The notes beneath the pieces were generated by a model. It saw only the letters and a program-made list of their open reading frames with translations. It did no database searches and was not told where the DNA came from. DNA of 64,000 bases from Paenibacillus sp. MAEPY2 (lineage in GTDB: Bacteria > Bacillota > Bacilli > Paenibacillales > Paenibacillaceae), in contig NZ_AWUK01000032.1 of NCBI RefSeq assembly GCF_000499205.1, positions 62,001 through 126,000 on the forward strand, read 5' to 3'. Positions 15,289 through 24,173 of this stretch are shown piece after piece. The stretch's first letter is position 1, and every line of letters starts with the position of its first letter. The position numbers and the translations under genes are program-made.

Positions 15289-16418
15289 GTGCAATCTTCA
15301 CCACAGCAAGACAGATCATCAAGAAACATGCCTTCTTTGCGATAGGTTTCCAGCGGAGTCAGATTGAGCCCGAGTCTCTCACCCATGGCCCCGGCCACAA
15401 CTGCAAAGCGCTGTCTGAATTTATAAATGAAACAAAATTGGAGGTGCGCATGCATGACCTGTGGTCCGGTAATGAATAGCCCAGGGGCAATCGTCGATTC
15501 ATCCGCTGCTCCTAATTGCAGCTGTCCCTCCTTGTTGCGCTCGACCAGGTTCTCAATCAGGTGTAGACTGCTGCGGAACCCCGTCGCCAGAACAGGAGCC
15601 TCAGCCGTCTTAAGCAAGTGTGATTCCCCGGAATCATTCTCGCAATAGAGGACATAACCGCCCGGTTCATCCGGTTCGATCCACTTGACCTCATAGCCTT
15701 GCATCATTCGTATCCGCTGATCCATCATCGCCGTGCGCAGACGATCCTTCGTATAGGGGCTCAGCTCCACACTTGGATCACTGCTGCCCTTGGCAAGCCC
15801 GCGTCCGTTCCGATCGATTACCGTTACGTTTTTCCCCAGTTTACTCAGGTGAATGGCTGCATCCACGCCGCTCTCATAGCCGCCAACGATGACACATTCC
15901 TCTCCCTGAACTGCCGTCCAGCTGGAAAACAAACTGCTGTGCATACCATATTCGGCACCAGGGAACGGGTCCAGTCTCGGGTACTGGAATTCACCGGCTG
16001 CCCAGACGACAAAGCGCGTGCGCAGTTGTCCATTGGATGTCACAACCCGAAAGCCATTCTCTTCCGGAATCACTTCCGAAACGTCTACACCCGTCTGCAC
16101 AGGCAATTTCTTAAACTGGCTCACCACCTGCAAATAATTCGCATACTCCATCCCTGTCGGATGTTCTGTTCCCAACGTATACGCTGGAGACGTATGCAGA
16201 GCCACGGCGTTCAGATCCATCATGCCATAGGCGTTGCTTGTAAACGAAGGGGTGATCAGACGCATTTCCTCCGGCCACGCAAGAAAAGTGGCCCCCACTT
16301 CATTCCGTTCCAGCACGGTAAAGCGGGACAGCCCCAGATCCTGCAGGACAGAGGCCATGCCGATTCCGGCTGGCCCCCCTCCAACAATCACGCAATCATA
16401 ATCAAAAAGATCATTCAT
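15282..16418 (-). CDS. FAD-dependent NAD(P)H oxidoreductase with a C-terminal cysteine tail
   Basis: A 378-residue flavoprotein of the YpdA/CzcO-like single-protein monooxygenase/reductase class. The FAD site GGGPAG is at 13-18, a middle NAD(P)H motif reads VIVGGYESGVDAAIHL, and APVLATGFRSSL with GLFITGPQV closes the FAD domain. The last eight residues are CCGEDCTC: four cysteines that could bind metal or act as a redox relay. It starts 5 nt after the S14 gene and overlaps the FeoB-like gene, implying translational coupling with the transporter. Expression under the upstream Zur box is expected. It may reduce thiols or disulphides to release zinc, or support the transporter; no substrate can be named. 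Confidence 0.82.
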   Translation of the reverse strand: MNDLFDYDCVIVGGGPAGIGMASVLQDLGLSRFTVLERNEVGATFLAWPEEMRLITPSFTSNAYGMMDLNAVALHTSPAYTLGTEHPTGMEYANYLQVVSQFKKLPVQTGVDVSEVIPEENGFRVVTSNGQLRTRFVVWAAGEFQYPRLDPFPGAEYGMHSSLFSSWTAVQGEECVIVGGYESGVDAAIHLSKLGKNVTVIDRNGRGLAKGSSDPSVELSPYTKDRLRTAMMDQRIRMMQGYEVKWIEPDEPGGYVLYCENDSGESHLLKTAEAPVLATGFRSSLHLIENLVERNKEGQLQLGAADESTIAPGLFITGPQVMHAHLQFCFIYKFRQRFAVVAGAMGERLGLNLTPLETYRKEGMFLDDLSCCGEDCTC

Positions 16419-16423
16419 GCGTC

Positions 16424-16693
16424 TTACCAGCTGGACTTCGTGACGCCCGGAATTTGCCCTTGATGAGCCAGCTCACGGAACGCGATCCGTGATACCTTGA
16501 ACTTGCGCAAATACCCTCTCGGGCGGCCCGTCAGTTCACAGCGATTTTTCAATCGGGTCGGTGAAGCGTTGCGCGGCAATTTCTGCAGCGCTTCATAGTC
16601 ACCCTTTTCTTTCAGCTCACGACGCAGCTCCGCATATTTGGCGACGATGGCCTGACGTTGTTTTTCGCGTACTACTTTTGATTTCTTAGCCAT
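16424..16693 (-). CDS. rpsN: 30S ribosomal protein S14, zinc-independent form
   Basis: An 89-residue S14 of the C-minus (long) type: MAKKSKVVREKQRQ at the start, LPRNASPTRLKNRCELTGRPRGYLRKFKVSRI near the end. It lacks the CxxC pairs of the zinc-binding form, so it can replace zinc-containing S14 in the small subunit and free zinc from ribosomes. AAGGAG lies upstream of the ATG. It is the second gene after the COG0523 gene in the Zur-type operon. B. subtilis controls its counterpart (yhzA/rpsNB) by Zur. Confidence 0.95.
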   Translation of the reverse strand: MAKKSKVVREKQRQAIVAKYAELRRELKEKGDYEALQKLPRNASPTRLKNRCELTGRPRGYLRKFKVSRIAFRELAHQGQIPGVTKSSW

Positions 16694-16719
16694 GGATTAC
16701 AGCTCCTTAATGATTTAAT

Positions 16720-17916
16720 TTATACAATTTCAACGGGCCAAGGCAGCGGATTGTCGAAATGGCCCCAGTCGGCCTTCATCTCCTCATCGCTGAGCAGGCA
16801 TTGGTCCAGTTCTTCTTCAATGATGGCGCGCTCCATTTCAATCCCGATCATGACAAGCTCAGTCTGGCGGTCTCCCCACTGTGCATCCCACTTCTCCAGC
16901 ACATCAGGCTCCGTACGCAAAATTTCTTCCTTGTCCGCTTCCGGCAACGCCGCAACCCAATGTCCGGCAGGACCAAACTGAATGGATGAACCCGCCTGAC
17001 TCAGGCTTGCAGCCACATCCCCTTCAGCAGCCAGCCATACCAAGCCTTTGGCTCGCACCACTTCTTCGGGCCAATAGCTCATGAATTCAGCCAGACGAGA
17101 AGGATGGAATGGTTTTCTCCGACGGTACACGAAGGAACCAATACCGTATTCCTCCGTCTCGGGTGTATGTGATTCTTTCTCCAGCTCTTGAATCCATCCG
17201 GCGGACATGCTTGCTTTCTCGAAGTCGAAGAGACCTGTATTCAAAATTTCAGACGGGTTGACCTGTCCGTTCATGGTCCGAATCATTTTGGCGTTGGGCT
17301 GAAGCTTGCGAATGATACCTTCAAGCTTGTTCAGCTCCACGTCTTCGACCAGATCACACTTGTTAAGCAACAGCACATCGCAGGTCTCAATCTGGTCAAT
17401 CAGCAGGTCCACCACGTCACGGGTATCTTCGTCCCCTGTAGCCTGATTCCGATCCAGAAGGCTCTGTCCTGAAGCAAAATCCTGCCAGAAACGATTCGCA
17501 TCCACGACCGTTACCAAACAATCCAGCTTCGCCAGACTTGTCAGATCGATACCCGACTCCTCGTCGGCATATGTAAAGGTCTGCGCTACCGGAACAGGTT
17601 CACTGATTCCTGTCGATTCAATCAGGATATAATCAAACCTGCCTTCATTCACCAGTTTTTCAATCTCCTGCATCAGATCATCCCGCAGCGTGCAGCAGAT
17701 GCAACCATTGGACAGCTCCACCAGCTTTTCTTCAGTGCGCGATAATGTCGCTTCCCCTTTTACTAGTGCAGCATCAATGTTTACTTCACTCATGTCATTG
17801 ACGATGACGGCGACCTTGAGCCCCTGCCGATTGTGCAGCACGTGATTCAGAACCGTCGTTTTACCCGAGCCAAGGTAACCGCTAAGAACAGTTACCGGAA
17901 CTTGCTTTTGTGTCAT
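16720..17916 (-). CDS. COG0523 GTPase, zinc metallochaperone (YciC/ZigA type)
   Basis: A 398-residue COG0523 GTPase. Walker A GYLGSGKT is at 13-20, the metal motif GCICC at 71-75 (C72, C74, C75), and a G-protein NKCD is seen near residue 195. The C-terminal part from about 280 (the CobW_C domain) includes YRRRKPFHPSRLAEFM. AAGGAG lies upstream of the ATG. It leads the zinc-starvation operon with a sigma-A promoter and Zur box at 17959-18017. B. subtilis YciC is Zur-regulated and acts as a zinc chaperone feeding FolE-type enzymes during depletion; the same is expected here, with FolE2 and S14 in the same operon. Confidence 0.92.
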   Translation of the reverse strand: MTQKQVPVTVLSGYLGSGKTTVLNHVLHNRQGLKVAVIVNDMSEVNIDAALVKGEATLSRTEEKLVELSNGCICCTLRDDLMQEIEKLVNEGRFDYILIESTGISEPVPVAQTFTYADEESGIDLTSLAKLDCLVTVVDANRFWQDFASGQSLLDRNQATGDEDTRDVVDLLIDQIETCDVLLLNKCDLVEDVELNKLEGIIRKLQPNAKMIRTMNGQVNPSEILNTGLFDFEKASMSAGWIQELEKESHTPETEEYGIGSFVYRRRKPFHPSRLAEFMSYWPEEVVRAKGLVWLAAEGDVAASLSQAGSSIQFGPAGHWVAALPEADKEEILRTEPDVLEKWDAQWGDRQTELVMIGIEMERAIIEEELDQCLLSDEEMKADWGHFDNPLPWPVEIV

Positions 17917-17958
17917 GTGTATCTACTCCTTATGGTTGTGGTCATATGCCTCTGACCT

Positions 17959-17979
17959 TAATAGTAATTATTACGATTA
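17959..17979. promoter_or_regulatory. Zur box upstream of the COG0523 operon
   Basis: A palindrome-like 21-mer, read on the minus strand TAATCGTAATAATTACTATTA, close to the Bacillus Zur consensus with CGTAAT-N-ATTAC at its heart. It starts 10 nt downstream of the -10 of the promoter at 17989-18017, so bound Zur would cover the transcription start. Confidence 0.85.
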
Positions 17980-17988
17980 ACAACAATG

Positions 17989-18017
17989 ACTATAATCCTG
18001 TTGAACGATGTTGTCAA
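17989..18017 (-). promoter_or_regulatory. Sigma-A promoter of the zinc-starvation operon
   Basis: TTGACA, 17-bp spacer, TATAGT on the minus strand, 73 nt upstream of the COG0523 ATG. A perfect -35 and a near-consensus -10. The Zur box lies just downstream. Confidence 0.8.
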
Positions 18018-18040
18018 ATCATTTTTGTTTTTCTCGTGCG

Positions 18041-18220
18041 AGGTGGCCGCTTTGGTCACGGATCGTCTTCCGATCGCTGTTGTCTCCAAATTTCCTTAAT
18101 TTAGTCTATCAAAGGTTAGAAATTCGGAGACAGCGTATGCTTTCGAAGCAGCTTTCTTACAGAAAGCTTTCAGGCGAACGCTACCGCTTCTTCAGATCGA
18201 TTCCGTCCCCTCCGCTACTG
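18041..18220 (-). repeat. Dispersed repeat, copy 2, with associated hairpin (long form)
   Basis: The core is at 18061-18087 (TCTTCCGATCGCTGTTGTCTCC on plus). About 60 bp further is a TATGCTTTCGA-GCAGCTTTCTT segment with an 8-bp hairpin AGCTTTCT-TAC-AGAAAGCT. The same order is found in copy 4 (34262-34442). It fills the 325-bp gap between the promoter of the COG0523 gene and the MFS gene. Confidence 0.65.
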
Positions 18221-18341
18221 CCGCAAACCCCCGCCAAAAAAAGGCCTATGACCTGCCTCCTGTAGCTTTGCATCATAACGATACGTCTCCAGAAAAGTCA
18301 GTCCATACGCCTTTAACTTTTTTCTTATAGATGCCATACAA

Positions 18342-19568
18342 TCAGGCCGTCACCACAGGTTTAACCCTATTGCCTGCTTCCATTCGTTGCCTGTAGGCCA
18401 CAACCAGAATCATGGCTGCAACGGATAGCAGCGTACAGATCGTAAACATGGTGGAATATGAGCTTATTTGTACAATCAGTCCCATCGCAAGACCGCCCAG
18501 GGAGAACCCCAGATCATACGAGGACATGAAAATACCCATGAGCACATATCTGGAATCGGCAGGCAGCACAAATGACAAATAGGTGGTTAATGTCGGGTAC
18601 AGCAATGCTACGGCAAAACCGCTGAACACCGCGGACAGGTACACTAATAAACCAACCGTCTCCAACATTGCGAGCAACTGGGATCCCAGTGCTGCACACA
18701 GCAGCAGCCCCGCCATCAGCCACGTATTCCAGCTGCCGTCGGAAGGGATTTTTTTGCGCAAAATGAATCTGCACAGAATGACCACCAGCCCCTGGATCGT
18801 TAAGAACACCCCTGCACTCGCCATTCCGGTCGATACCATATACAACGGAAGAAAGGTCGCCGTGGCTCCAAATACACAGGAAGCAAACAGCATGACCACA
18901 CTGCTAATCAGCAGTGGTGTGCTGCGCCAGATGCCGCCGAATGATCGCATCATATCACCCAGCGTATACGATTTATTCCGCACCGTGCTTTGGGGCAGAT
19001 CCACGTTATAGCCAATCAAGAGTGGAAAAGCTGCCAAACCGATCATCAGCAAAGTAAACCAGATATCGCTGGCATTTTCCCAGATTTGGATGGCGAGTAT
19101 GGGAATGACCAAGGATGGAACCATCGTGAAAAGAGTATACATGGACAGTCCCTGAGCCCGGTCCTTTTCCTCCAGCTTTTCCACAATGCCAGCCTGCATC
19201 GTCATGGAAAAGAACGCCGTCGCTACACCTTGCAGCGCCCGCAGCCACAAATACGTTTCCACACCAAACACAACAAATAATAATAATGTTGCGGCATGCA
19301 AAATCAACAGCCACTTCATTACACGCAGCGGACCATAACGCCCCAGAAGCTGCGCCGCAAAAGGCCGTAGAAGCATACACGTAAACATGTACGCGCCCAT
19401 CATCAGACCAATCTCGGCCTGGTTCAACCCTGCTGCTTCACTCCGCAAAGGGAGAATAATCGTCAAAGCCGAATTGGCGGCAAAAAATAAAAAGGCCAAC
19501 AGATAAAACCGGATAAACGAAAAGGATACCGGATTTAATGTACCGTTGGTCGTAACAGAAGACTTCAA
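18342..19568 (-). CDS. Major facilitator exporter, second CntE-like metallophore exporter
   Basis: A 408-residue MFS transporter with about 12 membrane helices. The start is TTG with GGGGGA 6 nt upstream. Typical blocks are GLMMGAYMFTCMLLRPFAAQLLGRYG (loop 2-3), MFTICTLLS near the end, and LYPTLTTYLSFVLP in the second half. It is a clear paralogue of the neighbouring MFS at 19595-20788 (shared FLTIQGLVVILCRFILRKKIPSDG-type segment), separated by 26 bp. In S. aureus one MFS protein, CntE, exports staphylopine and ends the cnt operon; here two tandem copies close it. They may export the metallophore and a variant or by-product. No terminator is obvious downstream. Confidence 0.82.
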   Translation of the reverse strand: MKSSVTTNGTLNPVSFSFIRFYLLAFLFFAANSALTIILPLRSEAAGLNQAEIGLMMGAYMFTCMLLRPFAAQLLGRYGPLRVMKWLLILHAATLLLFVVFGVETYLWLRALQGVATAFFSMTMQAGIVEKLEEKDRAQGLSMYTLFTMVPSLVIPILAIQIWENASDIWFTLLMIGLAAFPLLIGYNVDLPQSTVRNKSYTLGDMMRSFGGIWRSTPLLISSVVMLFASCVFGATATFLPLYMVSTGMASAGVFLTIQGLVVILCRFILRKKIPSDGSWNTWLMAGLLLCAALGSQLLAMLETVGLLVYLSAVFSGFAVALLYPTLTTYLSFVLPADSRYVLMGIFMSSYDLGFSLGGLAMGLIVQISSYSTMFTICTLLSVAAMILVVAYRQRMEAGNRVKPVVTA

Positions 19569-19594
19569 AACATGTCCCCCACTTTCTAGTTGCG

Positions 19595-20788
19595 TTAACC
19601 CACAGACATATCTGTGACTGGTTTTCTTCGTTCATAGGCAAAAGCAATCATTACCGCTCCTAGGATAGCACAAATCATGTACATAAACGAATAGGAGGAC
19701 AGATCAGCGATCGGTCCCATCAACACACCGCCCAGAGATACACCCAGATCTGCTGTCGCAATAAATAAACCGATCAATACATTCCGATTCAGCTGTGGCA
19801 GCACAAAGGATAAATAGGTGGTTAACGTCGGATAGAGGATGGATTGAGCAATACCCATCAAGATTGCCCCAACATACAGCAAGGCAGCCCCTCCTGTAAT
19901 GGCCAGGCTGACACATTGTGCGGCAACTGCCAACAAAAACATCGTTCCCATGATAAAAGGTGCATGCCACCTGCCATCGGAAGGGATTTTTTTGCGTAAC
20001 ATGATCCGGGTCAACACAACAGTTCCCGCCTGAAGCATCAGATAGACACCCGCATTGCCGCTTGGCAATTGACTGGCGTAGAGGGGAATAAAAGTCGTAA
20101 TTGCCCCGAACACAACGGAAGCACTTAGCATGAGTACACTACATCTAAACAAGAATCGATTTTGCACTAACTGACGAAAGGAATGAAACATGCCTACGTT
20201 CTGTTCGGACAAATTCCCAGGAGGCTGCTCCTTGCTCTTGTCCATTTTGGCCGTATATCCGAAGACGCCTGTGCAGACGGCAATACCGATCAGGACAACT
20301 GTAAAATAATCCATGCCACCTGTTTGCCAAATCCCTAACGCAAGGACAGGACCCACAATTCCGGGGATATAGCTGAATAATGAATAATAGGAAATACCCT
20401 GGGAACGTTCCTTCTCCGGCAGGGCATCAATAATGCCGATCTGCAAAGCCATCGAGAAGAATGCCGTCGATACCCCCTGTAAAATACGAGCCACCAGATA
20501 GCCCCCGAGACCCGTAAACGTGTATAAAATCAGGGCAAAACCATTGATAATCAGAATAAAACGCAGCACTTTAATCGGCCCGCGCTTTTGAATGATCCGC
20601 CCGGCCCATGGCCTGAAAAACATGGTCGTAAACATATAGGCGCCCATAATCAACCCAATGGTTGTACTGCTCGCTCCCAAGGATTCACCCTGTAAAGGAA
20701 TAATCACATTAAGAATGGCGTTTGCACTAAAATACAGAAGAACCAGGATGTACAAACGCAGAAAAGGCCAAGACATCGCTCCACTCAT
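19595..20788 (-). CDS. cntE: Major facilitator exporter, CntE-like (opine metallophore export)
   Basis: A 397-residue MFS transporter with 12 predicted helices. The ATG has GGGAGG 7 nt upstream and overlaps the stop of the ATPase gene (ATGA), so it is translationally coupled to the importer. Motifs: LIMGAYMFTTMFFRPWAGRIIQKRGP in loop 2-3, VLTRIMLRKKIPSDGRW between helices 7 and 8, and ILYPTLTTYLSFVLPQLNRN. The position matches cntE in S. aureus, directly after cntF. It probably exports the newly made opine metallophore across the membrane, after which the importer recovers metal complexes. Confidence 0.85.
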   Translation of the reverse strand: MSGAMSWPFLRLYILVLLYFSANAILNVIIPLQGESLGASSTTIGLIMGAYMFTTMFFRPWAGRIIQKRGPIKVLRFILIINGFALILYTFTGLGGYLVARILQGVSTAFFSMALQIGIIDALPEKERSQGISYYSLFSYIPGIVGPVLALGIWQTGGMDYFTVVLIGIAVCTGVFGYTAKMDKSKEQPPGNLSEQNVGMFHSFRQLVQNRFLFRCSVLMLSASVVFGAITTFIPLYASQLPSGNAGVYLMLQAGTVVLTRIMLRKKIPSDGRWHAPFIMGTMFLLAVAAQCVSLAITGGAALLYVGAILMGIAQSILYPTLTTYLSFVLPQLNRNVLIGLFIATADLGVSLGGVLMGPIADLSSYSFMYMICAILGAVMIAFAYERRKPVTDMSVG

Positions 20789-21549
20789 CTTTGGTCCTCC
20801 CCCTGGAAAGTAATTAAATAGGTTAATAATTTTCTGGCATAATCAGACTGAACATCCTTCAGCTGCTTAATCGGTACCATTTCCTCAATCTGACCGTCCC
20901 TGAAAATAATAATCCTGTCACAAATATAGGCTGCCGCCTGAATATCATGCGTAATAAACACATAGCTCATCTGATAGAATTGCTTTAATTCTTTTAACAA
21001 TCGCAGCACCTGAATTTGCACAGACACATCCAGCGAACTGATGGCTTCATCAAATACAATGCATCGGGGTTCTGTGGATATGGCTCTTGCGATACATACT
21101 CTTTGGGCCTCTCCACCGGACAGTTCATGTGGATATTTAAGCCTGTAGGAAGAATTCAACCCCACCTGATGCAGCAACCGATCCACCTTGCTGTGCATAT
21201 CCGCTTCCACTTTTTTTTGAGCCTTCAGGGGCTCCATAATAGCTTCCTCCACCGTGAGAAATGGATTAATGGAGGACGCATAATTTTGAAATACGGCACT
21301 GATGCTGCCCATTCGCACACGGCGATTGTTCACGTTTTTTCCATCAAATAAAATACGACCGCGATCAGGCTTTTCAATGCCCAGGATCAAACGTCCCAAT
21401 GTGGACTTGCCGCTTCCGCTTTCGCCGATAATGCCGAGACATTCGCCTTGGTAGCATTCAAATGCCACGTTTTTCAAAACCTGCTGCTTTTGTTTGGAGA
21501 ACAATCCGCCTTGTTTATAGGATTTTTCTATCCCATCCACCTTGAGCAT
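20785..21549 (-). CDS. cntF: CntF-like ATP-binding protein of the metallophore importer
   Basis: A 254-residue Opp/Nik-type ATPase. Walker A GESGSGKST, signature LSGGEAQRVCIARAIS, Walker B CIVFDEAISSLDVS, and the switch histidine in VFITHDIQAA. GGAGGGG lies upstream of the ATG. It overlaps cntD by 35 nt upstream and cntE by 4 nt downstream. With CntD it forms the ATPase pair that drives uptake of metal-opine complexes through CntBC. The C-terminus lacks a long regulatory domain. Paralogous to 29144-29905 in the second importer. Confidence 0.87.
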   Translation of the reverse strand: MLKVDGIEKSYKQGGLFSKQKQQVLKNVAFECYQGECLGIIGESGSGKSTLGRLILGIEKPDRGRILFDGKNVNNRRVRMGSISAVFQNYASSINPFLTVEEAIMEPLKAQKKVEADMHSKVDRLLHQVGLNSSYRLKYPHELSGGEAQRVCIARAISTEPRCIVFDEAISSLDVSVQIQVLRLLKELKQFYQMSYVFITHDIQAAAYICDRIIIFRDGQIEEMVPIKQLKDVQSDYARKLLTYLITFQGEDQR

Positions 21550-22360
21550 CTGTATCCCCTCCCTGCATCAATTTCCTGAAATGATTGCTCAGCTCCAACC
21601 GGGTGGAAACCAAATATTGAGTATAGGCATGCTTCGGCTTCGTAAAAACAGACCGAATGTCGCCGCTTTCGACAATAGCTCCGTCTTTCATAACCATCAC
21701 TTCATCCCCAATTTTCTGCACCACACCGAGATCATGGGATATAAACAGCATGGAACACCCCATTCGTTCACGCAGTTGAATCAATTGTTCAACCACTTCA
21801 TATTGAGAGATCGTATCCAGCGCCGTTGTCGGTTCATCCGCAATGATTAGATCCGGCTCCAACACGAGTGCCAATGCAATCATGATTCGCTGCAGCATGC
21901 CACCCGATAGCTGATGAGGATATTGATTCAGGATTTCCTGCGGATGCTTTAACATGACACTTTCCATAGCGCTAATGATCTTCCGTTCGCTCTCTCTGTT
22001 ATTCCAGTCAAAATGCGTCTGGAGCGTCTCTCGAATATGGACGCCTATTACGGAAGACGGGTCAAAAGCACTCATGCCATTTTGCAGAATCATGCATATG
22101 TTTTTGCCTCTTCTTCGTCTCATTTCTTGTTCAGAAAGCTGGTTCAAGTCCTCGTCTTGGAAGAGAATCGTTCCGGATTGGCGAATCCAGGGTTTATTCA
22201 AACGCATAATGGACCTGCAGGTGACGGACTTGCCACTTCCGCTTTCCCCGACTATGGCCAGACAACTTCCTTGTTTGACCTGAAATGAACTGTTATGAAT
22301 AATGACCTTGTTCGTATTGGCATCCCAGACCTTCAAATGTTTAACCTCTACTGTATTCAT
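21515..22360 (-). CDS. cntD: CntD-like ATP-binding protein of the metallophore importer
   Basis: A 281-residue ATPase of the dipeptide/nickel class. Walker A GESGSGKSV, signature LSGGMLQRIMIALALVLEPD, Walker B LIIADEPTTALD, switch SHDLGVVQ. The C-terminal 25 residues (YLVSTRLELSNHF) resemble the oligopeptide-ATPase extension but are short. It overlaps the permease gene cntC by 20 nt and the cntF gene by 35 nt. Order and overlaps fit one polycistronic unit. A homologue occurs at 29905-30717. Confidence 0.87.
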   Translation of the reverse strand: MNTVEVKHLKVWDANTNKVIIHNSSFQVKQGSCLAIVGESGSGKSVTCRSIMRLNKPWIRQSGTILFQDEDLNQLSEQEMRRRRGKNICMILQNGMSAFDPSSVIGVHIRETLQTHFDWNNRESERKIISAMESVMLKHPQEILNQYPHQLSGGMLQRIMIALALVLEPDLIIADEPTTALDTISQYEVVEQLIQLRERMGCSMLFISHDLGVVQKIGDEVMVMKDGAIVESGDIRSVFTKPKHAYTQYLVSTRLELSNHFRKLMQGGDTDAQGGWDRKIL

Positions 22361-23228
22361 AAACGTTCTTTCCCACCTCTTTTTTACGAAGCTTACCTTG
22401 GGAAGTCATTAATTTGGGGTCCAAAGCGACCTGAAGTGCATCCGATAAAAAATTAAAGGCCGACACCACAATGACAATGGCTATTCCAGGTGCCAACATT
22501 AACTCCGGTCTGGAGAACATGACTTGCCTTGCCTCATTCAGCATCATCCCCCATTCGGCATGCGGAGCCTGGATTCCCAAACCCAGAAAGGAAAGCCCCG
22601 AGATCTGCAGCATCATCGAACACATAGAGCCACTCGCAATCACTGCTATATCGGCCAAGGTAACCGGAACAATATGCTTGGTGATAATGCTAAGGCTGCC
22701 AATACCAGAGGCTTTGGCAAACTTCACATACTCCATATCGGAGAACTGCATCACGGATGTCCGAATGACGCGGGCAAACCACGCCCATTTCATGACCACG
22801 AACGCTATCAGAATATGTTCAAGTCCTGCACCCAGAATACCGACTACAGCCAGTGTCATGACGTACCCCGGGAAAGACAGCATGACATCACATATTCTCA
22901 TGATCCAGGCATCTGTCTTACCCTTGAAATAACCCGCGATAAATCCGACGACAGCTCCGACCAGAACAGACATCATCAAGGCAGCCAGCACCCATAGCAC
23001 ACTGGGACGAACACCATAAATGAGTCTGGATAACACACATCTGCCCAAATGATCATTTCCTAACCAATAACTCCAGGAGGAGGAAGCATACCGAAGTTTC
23101 ATATTCACTTCCTCCGGGTCATGGGGTGCACACAACGGGGCAAATAGGCCCGCAGCCACAATAATTACAATGACAGCCAGAGATGTAATCGCAAGCTTGT
23201 CTTTGCTCAAATTTCTTAATAATCGCAT
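22341..23228 (-). CDS. cntC: CntC-like permease of the metallophore importer
   Basis: A 295-residue DppC/NikC-type permease with about six helices. The N-terminal domain has FAPLCAPHDPEEVNMKLRYASSSWSYWLGNDHLGRCVLSRLIYGVR, the classic type-C signature, and the EAA loop reads KFAKASGIGSLSIITKHIVPVTLAD. It partners with CntB. The ATG abuts the cntB stop at 23228. The C-terminus is basic (KLRKKEVGKNVYEYSRG). Confidence 0.87.
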   Translation of the reverse strand: MRLLRNLSKDKLAITSLAVIVIIVAAGLFAPLCAPHDPEEVNMKLRYASSSWSYWLGNDHLGRCVLSRLIYGVRPSVLWVLAALMMSVLVGAVVGFIAGYFKGKTDAWIMRICDVMLSFPGYVMTLAVVGILGAGLEHILIAFVVMKWAWFARVIRTSVMQFSDMEYVKFAKASGIGSLSIITKHIVPVTLADIAVIASGSMCSMMLQISGLSFLGLGIQAPHAEWGMMLNEARQVMFSRPELMLAPGIAIVIVVSAFNFLSDALQVALDPKLMTSQGKLRKKEVGKNVYEYSRG

Positions 23229-24166
23229 CAGAGATCCTTTCTTAACCTGGGATTCATCGCCGCATTGACCACGTCAGAAATCGTATTAAACAGCACAAAG
23301 GTTACGGCCAGTATAAGAACATATGCCTGAATAATCGGGAAATCCCGGCTGAGGATCGACCTCACACTCAACCTCCCAAGTCCCGGCCACGCAAACACAT
23401 TTTCAATCACGACGGTGCTTCCGAGCACGATGGGGATCGCCATACAAAATATGGATACCGCCACTTGCAGCGAATTTCGCAAAATATGCAGGGTCACCTT
23501 CCGCTCACTTAAGCCGCTTGCCCTTCCGTAGAGCACGTAATCCTCATTCATGTTGCTTAACATCGAACTCCGAACCGTTCTGAAATAAATGCCTGTATAA
23601 CTCACCGTAATCACGATGACCGGCAGAATGTAGCTCTTCCATGAGTCCATCCCGCTCGTAGGCAACAAGTCCAGCTTGACGGAAAAATACAAGATCAGGA
23701 TGGCTGCAAGCCAGTAGGATGGCATCGCGGTCAGGACAAACGAAACGCCTCTGACCGATTTATCGATGGCTTTCCCTTCTCTCATCGCACAGATCACACC
23801 CAGAAGAATGGACAACCCAATAATGAATATCGAGGATACCAGCGTTAATTTTAATGTGTTCAGGAAAGCCGGACCGACCAGGGACCATACCGGTTCACCG
23901 GATACATACGAGCTGCCAAAATCAAACTGCATACAGGCCATCAACCAATTCACATACTGGATGACGAACGGCTTATCGAATCCCAATGCTTCATTGGTTT
24001 GCGCAATTAATTCATCCGTAATCTGAGGAACATCCTGTGCCTGTAATACAACTACAGCAGGGTCCAGAGGCGACAAATTAATGAGTACAAACGTTATAAA
24101 TGAAATAACGAACAGCAAGGGTATGGCGAGCAATATCCGTTTGACTATATAACTTCCCATATCCAT
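23228..24166 (-). CDS. cntB: CntB-like permease of the metallophore importer
   Basis: A 312-residue DppB/NikB-type permease: VKRILLAIPLLFVISFITFVLINLSPLDPAVV at the N-terminus, a periplasmic loop with DEALGFDKPFVIQYVNWL style sequence, an EAA loop YGRASGLSERKVTLHILRNSL, and a C-terminal RSILSRDFPIIQAYVLILA. Begins 7 bp after the cntA stop. Forms the heterodimeric membrane channel with CntC. Confidence 0.87.
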   Translation of the reverse strand: MDMGSYIVKRILLAIPLLFVISFITFVLINLSPLDPAVVVLQAQDVPQITDELIAQTNEALGFDKPFVIQYVNWLMACMQFDFGSSYVSGEPVWSLVGPAFLNTLKLTLVSSIFIIGLSILLGVICAMREGKAIDKSVRGVSFVLTAMPSYWLAAILILYFSVKLDLLPTSGMDSWKSYILPVIVITVSYTGIYFRTVRSSMLSNMNEDYVLYGRASGLSERKVTLHILRNSLQVAVSIFCMAIPIVLGSTVVIENVFAWPGLGRLSVRSILSRDFPIIQAYVLILAVTFVLFNTISDVVNAAMNPRLRKDL

Positions 24167-24173
24167 CCCCGCT

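Noticed and set aside
18041..18220. Riboswitch or T-box
   Set aside because: The sequence is repeated at other genes of different function and lacks conserved T-box or riboswitch cores; treated as a dispersed repeat.
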